64,000 nucleotides of DNA. Origin: Scatomorpha sp040765295 (lineage in GTDB: Bacteria > Bacillota > Clostridia > Oscillospirales > Oscillospiraceae). This document shows, piece after piece, positions 42,019 to 50,138 of this stretch (position 1 is the stretch's first letter; each line of letters opens with the position of its first letter). Position numbers and translations under genes: made by a program. The stretch is from contig JAXGSB010000001.1 of the NCBI GenBank assembly GCA_040765295.1, positions 1,426,001-1,490,000 of the forward strand. The letters are read 5' to 3'. Below the pieces are notes generated by a model. The model ran no database searches and was not told the origin of the DNA. It saw only the letters and a list, made by a program, of their open reading frames with translations.

Positions 42019-42762
42019 CTATTCTTCTTTTTCTGTCGAAAGAGCGGGAATAGCTCTGCGCTTGTGCTCGGTATTTTTGCGCATCCTGTCTATACGCTCT
42101 TGGGCCTCTTTATTTTCTATTTCGCCTTTGATTATATATTTATCTAAATCTTTATAGCTGACACCTATATCGTCCTCATCCGTCTGCCCCTCATAGAGCC
42201 CCGCTGATGGCGGTTTTTGCCTTATACTGAGAGGCCCATTGAGATATTTGAGAAAGTCATAAACCTCTGTGGCTGTGAGATCGGCTATCGGGTTGAAGTC
42301 GCTCGCTCCGTCGCCCCACTTGGTGAAGTAACCGATGTAAATCTCGCTTCTGTTCCCTGTTCCCGCAACAAGCCTGCCCTCACTTTGGGCAAAGGCGTAG
42401 AGAGAGAGCATTCTTAAGCGTGGAGAGATGTTGGAAGCGGCTGTATCCGTGAGCTCTGTACAGCCATTGAGCGAACTCTTACATGCCGCAAGCGCCTCGC
42501 CTATCTCACATACACGGTTTTCGATATTATACTGACTGCCGAGAGCCATGGCGTCTTCCATGTCGGATTTGTAGTTTTTCTCGGACGAGCCGGGCATGAT
42601 TAGACCAACGGTGTTGTCGCAGGCCATTTTGCAAAGTATGCCTACAAGCGCGCAGTCCTTGCCTCCGCTGTTCCCGAAAACAATGCCGGAAGCGCCTGAG
42701 TCTTTCAAGATTTTTCTAATAAACTCTACCCTCTTTTGAACTTCTTTTTTGTAGTCTCTCAT
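42019..42762 (-). CDS. nadE: NAD+ synthetase (ammonia-dependent)
   Basis: A 247-residue single-domain NadE. The ATP pyrophosphatase loop reads FGNSGGKDCALVGIL near residues 28-42; the usual SGGxDS is here SGGKDC. Later GTGNRSEIYIGYFTKWGDGA near 134-153 and the DDIGVSYKDLDKYI region match the family. It amidates nicotinate adenine dinucleotide with ammonia. There is no glutaminase domain. It follows proS but is separated by a terminator-like hairpin at 42786-42809. Confidence 0.92.
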   Translation of the reverse strand: MRDYKKEVQKRVEFIRKILKDSGASGIVFGNSGGKDCALVGILCKMACDNTVGLIMPGSSEKNYKSDMEDAMALGSQYNIENRVCEIGEALAACKSSLNGCTELTDTAASNISPRLRMLSLYAFAQSEGRLVAGTGNRSEIYIGYFTKWGDGASDFNPIADLTATEVYDFLKYLNGPLSIRQKPPSAGLYEGQTDEDDIGVSYKDLDKYIIKGEIENKEAQERIDRMRKNTEHKRRAIPALSTEKEE

Positions 42763-42785
42763 CGCTTACCTCTGAAATCAGAAAA

Positions 42786-42809
42786 GGGAGAAGATTCTGC
42801 TCTTCTCCC
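42786..42809. terminator. Terminator between proS and nadE
   Basis: Stem GGGAGAAG (42786-42793) with CTTCTCCC (42802-42809), with a T run on each strand. It lies 6 bases past the proS stop. Confidence 0.7.
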
Positions 42810-42815
42810 TCTTTT

Positions 42816-44255
42816 TTAATATGCCAAACCCCAAATTATGCTCATCTCGGCTTTTTTGCCGCAGATGGCGCAGCTTTCACCCAGATTTTCTTGCTCAAAG
42901 GGGATACAGCGGCTGCTTATGCCTGTAAGCTCCTTGACCTTCTCCTCACACTCACGGTCTCCGCACCACATTGTTTTTACAAAGCCGCCCTCGTTCTCTT
43001 CGATAATCGCCTTAAGCTCCTCGAGACTGTTGGCCTCGAAGCTGTTCTCATCACGGTTTTTAAGCGCTTTGTTATAGAGGTTATTTTGTATATCCGCAAG
43101 GACCTTTTGCACTTCCTCTTCGAGATTATTTAGGCCCAGCTTTATTTTCTCTCCCGTGTCCCTTCTGGCAAGGACACAGGCGTTTTCTTCGATGTCGCGA
43201 GGGCCTATTTCAAGTCTTAGAGGGACTCCCATCATCTCCCACTCGGAAAATTTCCATCCGGGACTGTTGTCGGAATAGTCGCTCTTAACTCTTATATCGG
43301 CCTTTTTAAGCCTCTTCTCAAGCTCTGCTGCCTTTTCGACTACTCCGCCCTTGTGGGCGGCTATCGGCACTATGACGAGCTGATGAGGAGCTATGTTGGG
43401 AGGTAGAATCAGTCCGTTGTTGTCGCCATGTGTCATGATGATTCCGCCTATGATTCTTGTTGACATGCCCCAGCTTGTCTGATGAGGATAGGCCTCTTTG
43501 TTTTCTCTGTCTTGGAATTTCACGTCAAAGGCCCTTGAGAATCCGTCTCCGAAATAGTGACTGGTTCCAGACTGAAGCGCCTTTTTATCGTGCATCATAC
43601 ACTCGATTGTATACGTATCGACGGCGCCGGCAAACTTTTCCTTATCGGTTTTTCTGCCCTTTATAACGGGCATTGCCAATATATTTTCACAGAGGTCTGC
43701 ATAGATGTTCAGCATCCTGATTGTTTCTTCCTCGGCCTCTTCCCCGGTTTCGTGTATCGTGTGACCCTCCTGCCATAAGAACTCGCGGCCTCTGAGGAAG
43801 GGTCTGGTGGTTTTTTCCCATCTTAAAACCGAACACCACTGATTATACAGGCAGGGCAGATCTCTCCACGAGCTTACGATATTTGCCCAGTGCTGGCAAA
43901 AAAGAGTTTCGGATGTTGGCCTTATGCATAGGCGCTCGGGGAGTTCCTCGCTGCCGCCTATGGTGACCCAAGCGCACTCGGGGGCAAAGCCCTCGACATG
44001 GTCCTTTTCTTTTTGAAGCAGGCTCTCGGGTATGAGCAGCGGCATTGAAACATTCTCGTGCGAGGTCTCTTTAAACTTTTTATCGAGCTCACCCATTATA
44101 CGCTCCCAAAGAGCATAACCGTAGGGCCTTAGAATAAAGAAGCCTTTTATGCCCGAATAATCTATGAGCTTTGCCTTTACACAGATATCGGTAAACCATC
44201 TCCCGAAATCCTCTTCCATGCTCGTAATCTCTTTAAGCTTGATTTGCTTTGACAT
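42816..44255 (-). CDS. proS: Prolyl-tRNA synthetase, short archaeal/eukaryal-type
   Basis: A 479-residue class II synthetase lacking the editing insertion of bacterial ProS, so it is the short type found in archaea, eukaryotes and many Clostridia. Motif 2 is LRWEKTTRPFLRGREFLWQEGH near residues 149-170, and motif 3 is GGIIMTHGDNNGLILPP near 268. The anticodon domain and a C-terminal zinc-type segment (CGDRECEEKV, SCAICGKKAEMSIIWG) follow. It charges tRNA-Pro. ATG 44255 sits 7 bases after GGGGG; the TTG 44261 start is less likely. The promoter has an extended -10 TGCTATAAT (44291-44286), and the IS30 element lies about 50 bases upstream of it. Confidence 0.94.
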   Translation of the reverse strand: MSKQIKLKEITSMEEDFGRWFTDICVKAKLIDYSGIKGFFILRPYGYALWERIMGELDKKFKETSHENVSMPLLIPESLLQKEKDHVEGFAPECAWVTIGGSEELPERLCIRPTSETLFCQHWANIVSSWRDLPCLYNQWCSVLRWEKTTRPFLRGREFLWQEGHTIHETGEEAEEETIRMLNIYADLCENILAMPVIKGRKTDKEKFAGAVDTYTIECMMHDKKALQSGTSHYFGDGFSRAFDVKFQDRENKEAYPHQTSWGMSTRIIGGIIMTHGDNNGLILPPNIAPHQLVIVPIAAHKGGVVEKAAELEKRLKKADIRVKSDYSDNSPGWKFSEWEMMGVPLRLEIGPRDIEENACVLARRDTGEKIKLGLNNLEEEVQKVLADIQNNLYNKALKNRDENSFEANSLEELKAIIEENEGGFVKTMWCGDRECEEKVKELTGISSRCIPFEQENLGESCAICGKKAEMSIIWGLAY

Positions 44256-44324
44256 CTTCAATCCCCCATTTTTTTATCGGCTTATATTATAGCAAAAATT
44301 TTCTCTAAGCGCGAGTGTGATTTT

Positions 44325-44340
44325 CACATTGCAGCTAAGC
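44325..44340. repeat. Left target duplication of the IS30 element
   Basis: CACATTGCAGCTAAGC, repeated exactly in the same orientation at 45590-45605; the next base also matches, so it may be 17 bases. Confidence 0.75.
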
Positions 44341-45589
44341 TTCAATTGCAAGTTAAACTGAAATCGAATTCCGTACAATGTTTGTTACTTTGCTATGCTG
44401 CAGATGAGTGGAAATTTTCTGCACTCCTCCCTCCCAAAATTTTCCTAGGATAGTTATTTATAAATTCCTCTAACTTCTTTATTTCCTCTGTCGTGATGTC
44501 TTTGAGCTTTGTTCCTTTCGGTATGAAATACCTGATAAAGCCATTTAGATTCTCATTGCTGCCTCGTTCCCAAGCGGCATAGGCTCTCGCATAGTATATC
44601 TCTGTGCGTTCTGATTTAGTTAGGGCAGATTCTTCCAAACTCTTCCAATCCAGAAACTCAGAACCGTTATCTACTGTTATGCTTTTAAAATTCTCCTTAA
44701 AGACTCTACTTCCCATCTTGCGCTCTAAACCGTTAATCTTCCGTAGTACTGCCTTTTGAGTCTGGCGTCTCATTTTGAATATCCGGCACTTCCGGCTATG
44801 ACGGTCTACCAAGGTTAGCAGGCAAGTCGGGTCTGACTTTAAGGATTCTATACAGTCCATCTCCCAATGCCCTGTTTCAATGCGCAGCGTGCTCCCTAAT
44901 GGCCTTTCGTCGATTCTTTTCCTGCCCGGGGGCGACAGTCGTTTTTCGACCTGCCTGTTCTTTCGCTTGGATTTAGCCCCTTTACGAGGCAGATCTTTCA
45001 TTGTTACGCTGAGAAAGATGTCTTTCTCAACATAGTTATAGATAGTACGGCCACATAGTCGGGTTTCCGTTGGCCAGCCTTTTTCATTGAAGTGCATCAC
45101 GATTGCTTCAGGAGAATAGCGTAATCGCTTCATATTCGGCATCTCTTCTCCTATTAGCATTTTTTCTATCTGTTCGCATAACTTCCGATCCTTTCTTATC
45201 TTTAATGCAGGTCCTTTATTTGACCAGCTGTCTTGGATTTTGATATGCGCTGCGTATGAAGAATACGCCATGTAAGTCTCTAAATTACTTCTTTTTTGCT
45301 CAACCAGTCCTCGCTTTAATTCTCTGCTTAAAGTTGCCTCACTCCATCCTAGTTGCTTCGCTATTTCCTTTTGTGTGAGTCTATCTTTATTGGCACGTTT
45401 TAAATTTTCATTGTAGAGATACTCTAAAATTTCTCTATCTTTTAATTTTAAGTGCTGACCCGGACTCCTTTTGATGATACAATGTAATTGGCTCAAAACA
45501 ATTCTCCCTTCTATGTTGTTTCTTCCAATAACATTGTACAGAATTGTGGCGAGCCTTTTCAAATTATTGCAGTTTATTTTACAACTCGC
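44341..45589 (-). mobile_element. IS30-family insertion sequence with long target duplication
   Basis: A 1.25-kb element bounded by exact 16-17 base direct repeats. The inner ends are imperfect inverted repeats of 24 bases matching at 16 positions, the best block being TAAACTG with flanking A/T. Long duplications are known in part of the IS30 family. The transposase frame is open, and the element looks complete. It sits just upstream of proS. Confidence 0.82.
44393..45496 (-). CDS. IS30-family transposase
   Basis: A 367-residue transposase. The N-terminal helix-turn-helix (RLTQKEIAKQLGWSEATLSRE) matches IS30, and the DDE core has Asp in GHWEMDCIES, Asp in SITVDNGSEFLDW and Glu in WERGSNENLNGFIRYFIPKG. 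These are family signatures. I chose TTG 45496 with GGGAG 7 bases before it; the longer frame begins in the target duplication outside the element and cannot be original. No break is seen. Confidence 0.92.
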   Translation of the reverse strand: MSQLHCIIKRSPGQHLKLKDREILEYLYNENLKRANKDRLTQKEIAKQLGWSEATLSRELKRGLVEQKRSNLETYMAYSSYAAHIKIQDSWSNKGPALKIRKDRKLCEQIEKMLIGEEMPNMKRLRYSPEAIVMHFNEKGWPTETRLCGRTIYNYVEKDIFLSVTMKDLPRKGAKSKRKNRQVEKRLSPPGRKRIDERPLGSTLRIETGHWEMDCIESLKSDPTCLLTLVDRHSRKCRIFKMRRQTQKAVLRKINGLERKMGSRVFKENFKSITVDNGSEFLDWKSLEESALTKSERTEIYYARAYAAWERGSNENLNGFIRYFIPKGTKLKDITTEEIKKLEEFINNYPRKILGGRSAENFHSSAA

Positions 45590-45605
45590 CACATTGCAGC
45601 TAAGC
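45590..45605. repeat. Right target duplication of the IS30 element
   Basis: Exact copy of 44325-44340. Confidence 0.75.
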
Positions 45606-45617
45606 TGTATTTTATCG

Positions 45618-45656
45618 CCAAAACACAGAAACGGAGGGTTCTTTTTGAACCCTCCG
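45618..45656 (-). terminator. Terminator of the GntR/ABC operon
   Basis: A 10-base-pair stem (45632-45641 with 45647-45656), then TTTCTGTGTTTT on the minus strand. Confidence 0.8.
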
Positions 45657-45673
45657 CCAAGAAACTCTGTTGT

Positions 45674-46507
45674 TTAAACGAGATTGAGCCTTGTTTTGAA
45701 AAGCCTTGAGCTTACAAAATAGAATATAGCACACAAGACCAGTCCGTATACAAGAAAGCTGAGAAAGATGGGGGTGGTGAATTTAACTATGTCAATATTC
45801 ATGCTCTGACACTCAAAAACTTGTGTGTAGTCGCCAACATATTCAACAACAGCCCTTGTGACCAGATTGCCAAGCAAGTTTGTCAGAACCGATATCCCGG
45901 CAAATGCGGCTATCGAACTCCCCAGCTTCTTTTCACTGCTTTGCTGACCTATTGCAATGGCTGTGTAAATCGTAAGATAGGAAACCACAAGCTGTATAAT
46001 GGTTAGGATTGCAGCTTCAAGCATCATGAGCGCAACATCGCCGTCACTGATTCCCAGCATTGCTATTTTCGCCCTTATCTCAAAATATGCCTTGGAAAGA
46101 ATTTCAAACGGTTTGCTTCCTGCTGAAACTAAAAGGAAAATCGCTATTGCGGCAACAGTTACAAGCGTCGTGAGCATTGACCACATCATGGCTGTTAGGA
46201 GCTTGGAACAAATATGCTCGTCTATGCTCAGCGGAAGGTTGAGGGTGAGATAGGCTTCTCTGCCCGCCATGGTTTCGTAGAAGCGCTGAACCATGTAGAT
46301 AACGCAAAGCAGAGCCAGAAAGGCAATCGAAATCGCGAAGATTGCTATAAACATTCCAAAAACTATTTTGAGTAATACAGAATCATGACCCGAGTTTAAG
46401 AATCTTGCGCTTAATCCGCCGAGCACGGATAGCAGAGCCGTCAGCAAAAACATCGGGAGCATTATGCGAGAGTTTGCCTTAAGTTCATGTTTCATAAGTT
46501 TTGCCAT
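45674..46507 (-). CDS. ABC transporter permease (YtrA-operon type)
   Basis: A 277-residue permease of the ABC-2 kind with six membrane segments, starting with a short basic cytoplasmic N-terminus (KLMKHELKANSR) typical of these proteins. It partners with the ATPase encoded immediately upstream, whose stop touches this start. Related operons in Bacillota respond to cell-wall antibiotics and envelope stress; the substrate here is unknown. The terminator at 45618-45656 follows. Confidence 0.85.
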   Translation of the reverse strand: MAKLMKHELKANSRIMLPMFLLTALLSVLGGLSARFLNSGHDSVLLKIVFGMFIAIFAISIAFLALLCVIYMVQRFYETMAGREAYLTLNLPLSIDEHICSKLLTAMMWSMLTTLVTVAAIAIFLLVSAGSKPFEILSKAYFEIRAKIAMLGISDGDVALMMLEAAILTIIQLVVSYLTIYTAIAIGQQSSEKKLGSSIAAFAGISVLTNLLGNLVTRAVVEYVGDYTQVFECQSMNIDIVKFTTPIFLSFLVYGLVLCAIFYFVSSRLFKTRLNLV

Positions 46508-47199
46508 TATCTATATACCTCCCTGAAGTATTCATCTACACTCATTTTTTTGTTTTCACGGATCTCGTCAACACCTGAATGCAGACTTATCTCACCCTTG
46601 TTTATAAAGATTACCTCATCCAGAATTCTTTCAATATCGGAGATAAGGTGTGTGGATATTATAAGAAGAGAATCCGGATTGTAGCTCTTGATAATCGTAT
46701 CGAGAATATATTCCCTTGCCGCAGGGTCCACTCCTCCGATCGGCTCATCCAAGAGGTAGATTTTCGCATTCCTGCTCATTTGAAGTATAAGCTGCAGTTT
46801 TTCCATATTGCCCTTCGAAAGCGAGCCGGCTCTGTCGTTTATATCTATCCTGAGACCCATAAGCATAGCTTCAGCTTTTTGCTTATCGAAGTCGTTGTAG
46901 AAATCCGCATAGTAGTTAAAAAGCTCATATATCTTCATCCACTTGGGGATATATTCCTTGTCGGGAAGGAAAGACACCTTGGCCTTTGTCGAGGGACCGG
47001 GGTTTTCACCCTCTATAAGTATTTCGCCCTCGTTCGGGAAGAGCAGTCCGTTTATTAGCTTCAGCATAGTCGTCTTGCCGCTGCCGTTGGGGCCGAGGAG
47101 ACCTACTATCTTACCTCCGTTCAAGCTGAGGGAAACCGAATTGAGAGCCTGTTTTCTGCCATAGTATTTACTGAGCTTGCTGATTTTTAATAATTCCAT
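46507..47199 (-). CDS. ABC transporter ATP-binding protein (YtrB-like)
   Basis: A 230-residue ATPase. Walker A is GLLGPNGSGKTTMLKLI near residues 33-49, the signature LSKGNMEKLQLILQM near 124 and Walker B IYLLDEPIGGVDP near 147. The SKGN form of the signature is usual for this exporter group. It pairs with the permease at 45674-46507 and is controlled by the GntR regulator one base upstream. Confidence 0.9.
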   Translation of the reverse strand: MELLKISKLSKYYGRKQALNSVSLSLNGGKIVGLLGPNGSGKTTMLKLINGLLFPNEGEILIEGENPGPSTKAKVSFLPDKEYIPKWMKIYELFNYYADFYNDFDKQKAEAMLMGLRIDINDRAGSLSKGNMEKLQLILQMSRNAKIYLLDEPIGGVDPAAREYILDTIIKSYNPDSLLIISTHLISDIERILDEVIFINKGEISLHSGVDEIRENKKMSVDEYFREVYR

Positions 47200-47200
47200 C

Positions 47201-47560
47201 CTACTCTGCCTCCTTCTCTATCATCTCGATAATTTCTCTCTTGCCGAAGCCGAGGCGCTTCATGTTGTCTAAAAAAGTCTCGAGATGCTTTGTTGCCAAA
47301 TCTGTTTTTATTTTTTTTATCATATCCTCTTCCTCGCTTAAAAATCTTCCCGACGTTCTTTGTGAGATTACAATGCCTTCACGCTCGAGCTCCTGCATGG
47401 CTCTCTGCACCGTATTGGGGTTTACACCCGCGTCTGCGGCTATTTCCCGAACCGACGGCAATCGCTCACCCGGCTTCAGTTCCTGATTTATTATGCGCTC
47501 CTTTATTTGCTCCACAAGCTGAAGAAATATCGGCCTCATCGGGTCAAATTGCCATTTCAT
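47201..47560 (-). CDS. GntR-family regulator, YtrA subfamily
   Basis: A 119-residue repressor. The winged helix covers residues 1-75, with QIKERIINQELKPGERLPSVRE and DAGVNPNTVQRAMQELEREGI, and a short C-terminal helical part mediates dimers, marking the YtrA subfamily. It heads the ABC operon and probably represses it through the palindrome at 47596-47613, as YtrA does in Bacillus. The inducer is unknown. Confidence 0.9.
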   Translation of the reverse strand: MKWQFDPMRPIFLQLVEQIKERIINQELKPGERLPSVREIAADAGVNPNTVQRAMQELEREGIVISQRTSGRFLSEEEDMIKKIKTDLATKHLETFLDNMKRLGFGKREIIEMIEKEAE

Positions 47561-47595
47561 CTTATAAATACCTCTCCCTTCTCAATTGTATTTTT

Positions 47596-47613
47596 GTATT
47601 AATTAATTAGTAC
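47596..47613. promoter_or_regulatory. Probable operator of the YtrA-type regulator
   Basis: The 18-base near-palindrome GTATTAATTAATTAGTAC (one mismatched pair) lies just after the -10 box. YtrA-type sites are AT-rich palindromes with GTA/TAC ends, in agreement. Confidence 0.6.
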
Positions 47614-47619
47614 ACTAGA

Positions 47620-47648
47620 ACAATAGCACAGCCTTGTCGCTGTGTCAA
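47620..47648 (-). promoter_or_regulatory. Promoter of the GntR/ABC operon
   Basis: Minus-strand TTGACA (47648-47643), 17-base spacer, TATTGT (47625-47620). Confidence 0.7.
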
Positions 47649-47800
47649 TACCTTTTTTGAAAATTTTTAAAATTATTTTTCTGAGCTTTTAGATATGAAT
47701 TTATTCATACGCTGCTTATGATTTGATTTTACATTAGTTTTATTGTTAATATTGAGAAGTTTTGATAAACTATTGTTATTACTAGTTTGGGAGGATTAAT

Positions 47801-49687
47801 ATGTCTGCTCTGCCAGCGGCTTATTTGGAACTGCTTTCGGAAAAATATCCGAATGAGGCCTCGGTTATGTCGGAGATTATAAATCTGGAGGCCGTACTTG
47901 CTCTGCCTAAGGGTACAGAGCATTTTATCAGCGATCTGCACGGTGAATTTGAGGCTGTACGCCACATACTAAATAGCTGCTCCGGCGTTATTCTGGAAAA
48001 GGTTAAAGCTTTGTTTGAGCCTACGCTCGGGCAGAAGGCCTGTCACGAACTCTGTTCTTTAATATATTATCCCGCCGAAGTTCTGGCCGAGAAGAAGAGG
48101 TGCGGCGAACTTAGCGATGAATACCTGAGAACAACTATAGTTCAGTTATACTCTCTGGCCGATATGCTCTCTAGCAAGTATACAACAGCATCTGTCAGAA
48201 AAAGAATACCCCTAAATATGGACTTCATTCTCAACGAACTCATGCATACGAAAAGCAGCGATGAGAGCGAGGACAAAAAGTTCTTTCACGAGGCGCTTAT
48301 AGACAGTATTATGAACGAAAACTACGCCGTCGAGGTTATTGAAGCTTTTACCGAACTTATTAAAAAACTTGCCGTATACAGACTGCATGTTCTGGGCGAC
48401 ATCTACGACAGGGGTCATGATGCCGCCGGCATAGTAGATCTTTTAATGGAGCAAAAAAATATAGACATTCAGTGGGGTAACCACGACATACTGTGGATAG
48501 CCGCCGCTGCCGGCAGTCCCGCTTCCATAGCCTCGCTTATGCGGATTACAATACGCTATAAGATTACAGACACTCTGGAAAAAAGCTACGGCATTTCAAT
48601 GCGAAAGCTCTTGGACTTCTGTACCGAGGTTTATGGAGATACAAATCACGACACTCTTAAACAGGCTATTACCGTTTTAGACTTTAAGCTTGAAGGACAT
48701 ATTATTAAAAGAAATCCTGAATTTCTTATGGGTAATAGGTTAATGCTCTCGTATGTAGACTATGAAAATTACACCGTTACTTTGGACGGTGTGACACATC
48801 CCCTGCTTACACAGAGATTCCCCACCGTTGATCCTGCCGATCCATATAGGCTGAGTGACGAAGAGCAGGAACTTATCGATCACTATGTGAGGGAGTTTAG
48901 GGAAAGCCGCAACTTGCGAAGACACATTCTTTTTATTTTGAGAAAGGGCAGCGCCTATCTCTGCTACAACGGCAATCTTCTCTACCACGGCTGCATACCG
49001 CTTACTGAAGACGGAGAGTTTGCGAACTTTGAATTTGGCGGCAGAACTTACCGCGGCAAGGCTCTGATGGACTTCTGTGACAAGAGAGTGAGAGAGGCCT
49101 ATGACAGGCAGGAAGAGCGCGACCTCGACTTTATCTGGTATCTTTGGTGCGGCAGGATGAGTCCCTTTTCGGGCAGGACATATCACACCTTTGAGCGTGC
49201 GTATATAGAGAACCGCAGCACTTGGGTTGAGCCCAAGGATGCCTATTACGGACTTTGGGAGAATCCGGAAGTTGTCGGCATGATACTTGAGGAGTTCGGT
49301 CTGTCTGCAACGGAGGGTCATATCATAAACGGTCACACCCCGGTTGAGGTTATAAAGGGCCAAAGCCCGATAAAGGCCGACGGGAGACTCTTTATCATTG
49401 ACGGCGGCTTCTGCAAGGCGTATCAGAAAAAAACAGGCATAGCCGGCTACACCCTCATACAAAACTCACACGGCCTCAGGCTTAAATCTCACAGACCTTT
49501 TATGGGAGTTAAGAAAGTTATTTTTGAAAACGTGGACATGCAGTCGGACTCGGTGCCCATCGAAACCTTCCCCCAAAGACACTGTGTCTCGGACACCACC
49601 GACGGCAAGAAGATAGAGCAGAAACTCTTGGCTCTCAGAGCGCTTTTGGCTGCCTACAGGAGCGGAGAACTCAGCCCCTCGCACTGA
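47801..49687 (+). CDS. fbp: Fructose-1,6-bisphosphatase, class III
   Basis: A 628-residue class III Fbp, a form confined mainly to Bacillota. It has the calcineurin-like metal sites: FISDLHGEFEAVRHIL near residues 42-57, LHVLGDIYDRGHDAAGIVDLL near 197-217 and IQWGNHDILWIAAAAGS near 227-243. Later INGHTPVEVIKGQSPIKADG and FIIDGGFCKAYQ match the family. It releases phosphate from fructose-1,6-bisphosphate for gluconeogenesis. GGGAGGATTA precedes the ATG. A possible promoter is TTGTTA at 47743-47748 with TAAACT at 47766-47771. Confidence 0.95.
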   Translation: MSALPAAYLELLSEKYPNEASVMSEIINLEAVLALPKGTEHFISDLHGEFEAVRHILNSCSGVILEKVKALFEPTLGQKACHELCSLIYYPAEVLAEKKRCGELSDEYLRTTIVQLYSLADMLSSKYTTASVRKRIPLNMDFILNELMHTKSSDESEDKKFFHEALIDSIMNENYAVEVIEAFTELIKKLAVYRLHVLGDIYDRGHDAAGIVDLLMEQKNIDIQWGNHDILWIAAAAGSPASIASLMRITIRYKITDTLEKSYGISMRKLLDFCTEVYGDTNHDTLKQAITVLDFKLEGHIIKRNPEFLMGNRLMLSYVDYENYTVTLDGVTHPLLTQRFPTVDPADPYRLSDEEQELIDHYVREFRESRNLRRHILFILRKGSAYLCYNGNLLYHGCIPLTEDGEFANFEFGGRTYRGKALMDFCDKRVREAYDRQEERDLDFIWYLWCGRMSPFSGRTYHTFERAYIENRSTWVEPKDAYYGLWENPEVVGMILEEFGLSATEGHIINGHTPVEVIKGQSPIKADGRLFIIDGGFCKAYQKKTGIAGYTLIQNSHGLRLKSHRPFMGVKKVIFENVDMQSDSVPIETFPQRHCVSDTTDGKKIEQKLLALRALLAAYRSGELSPSH

Positions 49688-49798
49688 CTTTTGATAATAG
49701 ATTTTAAATCCCCATCCGCTGTCTGCGGACAGCATTCTCTGCTTTAGCTAAAGCTGAGAAAATAATTACAAAATCCTTTTATAGCTGATAACACTTTA

Positions 49799-49820
49799 GA
49801 GCGGTTCTGATGAACCGCTC
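49799..49820 (+). terminator. Terminator after fbp
   Basis: Stem GAGCGGTTC (49799-49807) with GAACCGCTC (49812-49820), then CTTATTATT. Confidence 0.65.
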
Positions 49821-49840
49821 CTTATTATTGTAAAAACAGC

Positions 49841-49869
49841 TTGCATTTTGACATTCAGAGGAATATAAT
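49841..49869 (+). promoter_or_regulatory. Promoter of the zinc/cadmium efflux operon
   Basis: TTGCAT at 49841-49846, 17-base spacer, TATAAT at 49864-49869. Confidence 0.7.
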
Positions 49870-49882
49870 TGTTTTTAACATA

Positions 49883-49896
49883 TGAACAGTTGTTCA
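49883..49896. promoter_or_regulatory. SmtB/CadC-type operator
   Basis: TGAACAGTTGTTCA, a perfect 6-2-6 palindrome set in TAACATA and ATTAT, beginning 13 bases after the -10 box. The ArsR/SmtB family binds sites with TGAACA/TGTTCA arms, and the regulator is encoded in the same operon at 52031. Confidence 0.75.
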
Positions 49897-49919
49897 ATTA
49901 TTGTATTGAGGTGAGTTCT

Positions 49920-50138
49920 ATGAAAAAGGTTTATAAGATAGATGTTGATTGTGCGAACTGCGCCAACAAGCTTGAAGACACGGCAAAGAAATTCGAGGGC
50001 ATTGAGGATGCAGCTGTAAACTTTATGACTCAAAAAATTCATATCGAGTTTAAAGATGAGGTGTCCCCCGATGATGTAATGCCTGAGCTTCGCAAAGCCT
50101 GCAAAAAAATCCACAGGGGCTGCGAAATATACATATGA
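49920..50138 (+). CDS. Heavy-metal-associated (HMA) domain protein
   Basis: A 72-residue single HMA domain protein with the metal motif VDCANCANKLED near residues 10-21 (CxxC). It reads like the detached N-terminal metal-binding domain of the P-type ATPase that follows, which itself lacks an HMA domain. It could pass metal to the pump. GAGGTGAG precedes ATG 49920; the stop overlaps the ATPase start. The longer frame to 49869 starts before the operator and is rejected. Confidence 0.88.
   Translation: MKKVYKIDVDCANCANKLEDTAKKFEGIEDAAVNFMTQKIHIEFKDEVSPDDVMPELRKACKKIHRGCEIYI

Noticed and set aside
48740..49462. 240-codon minus-strand frame inside fbp
   Set aside because: Fully overlaps fbp and has no protein-like features or ribosome site.
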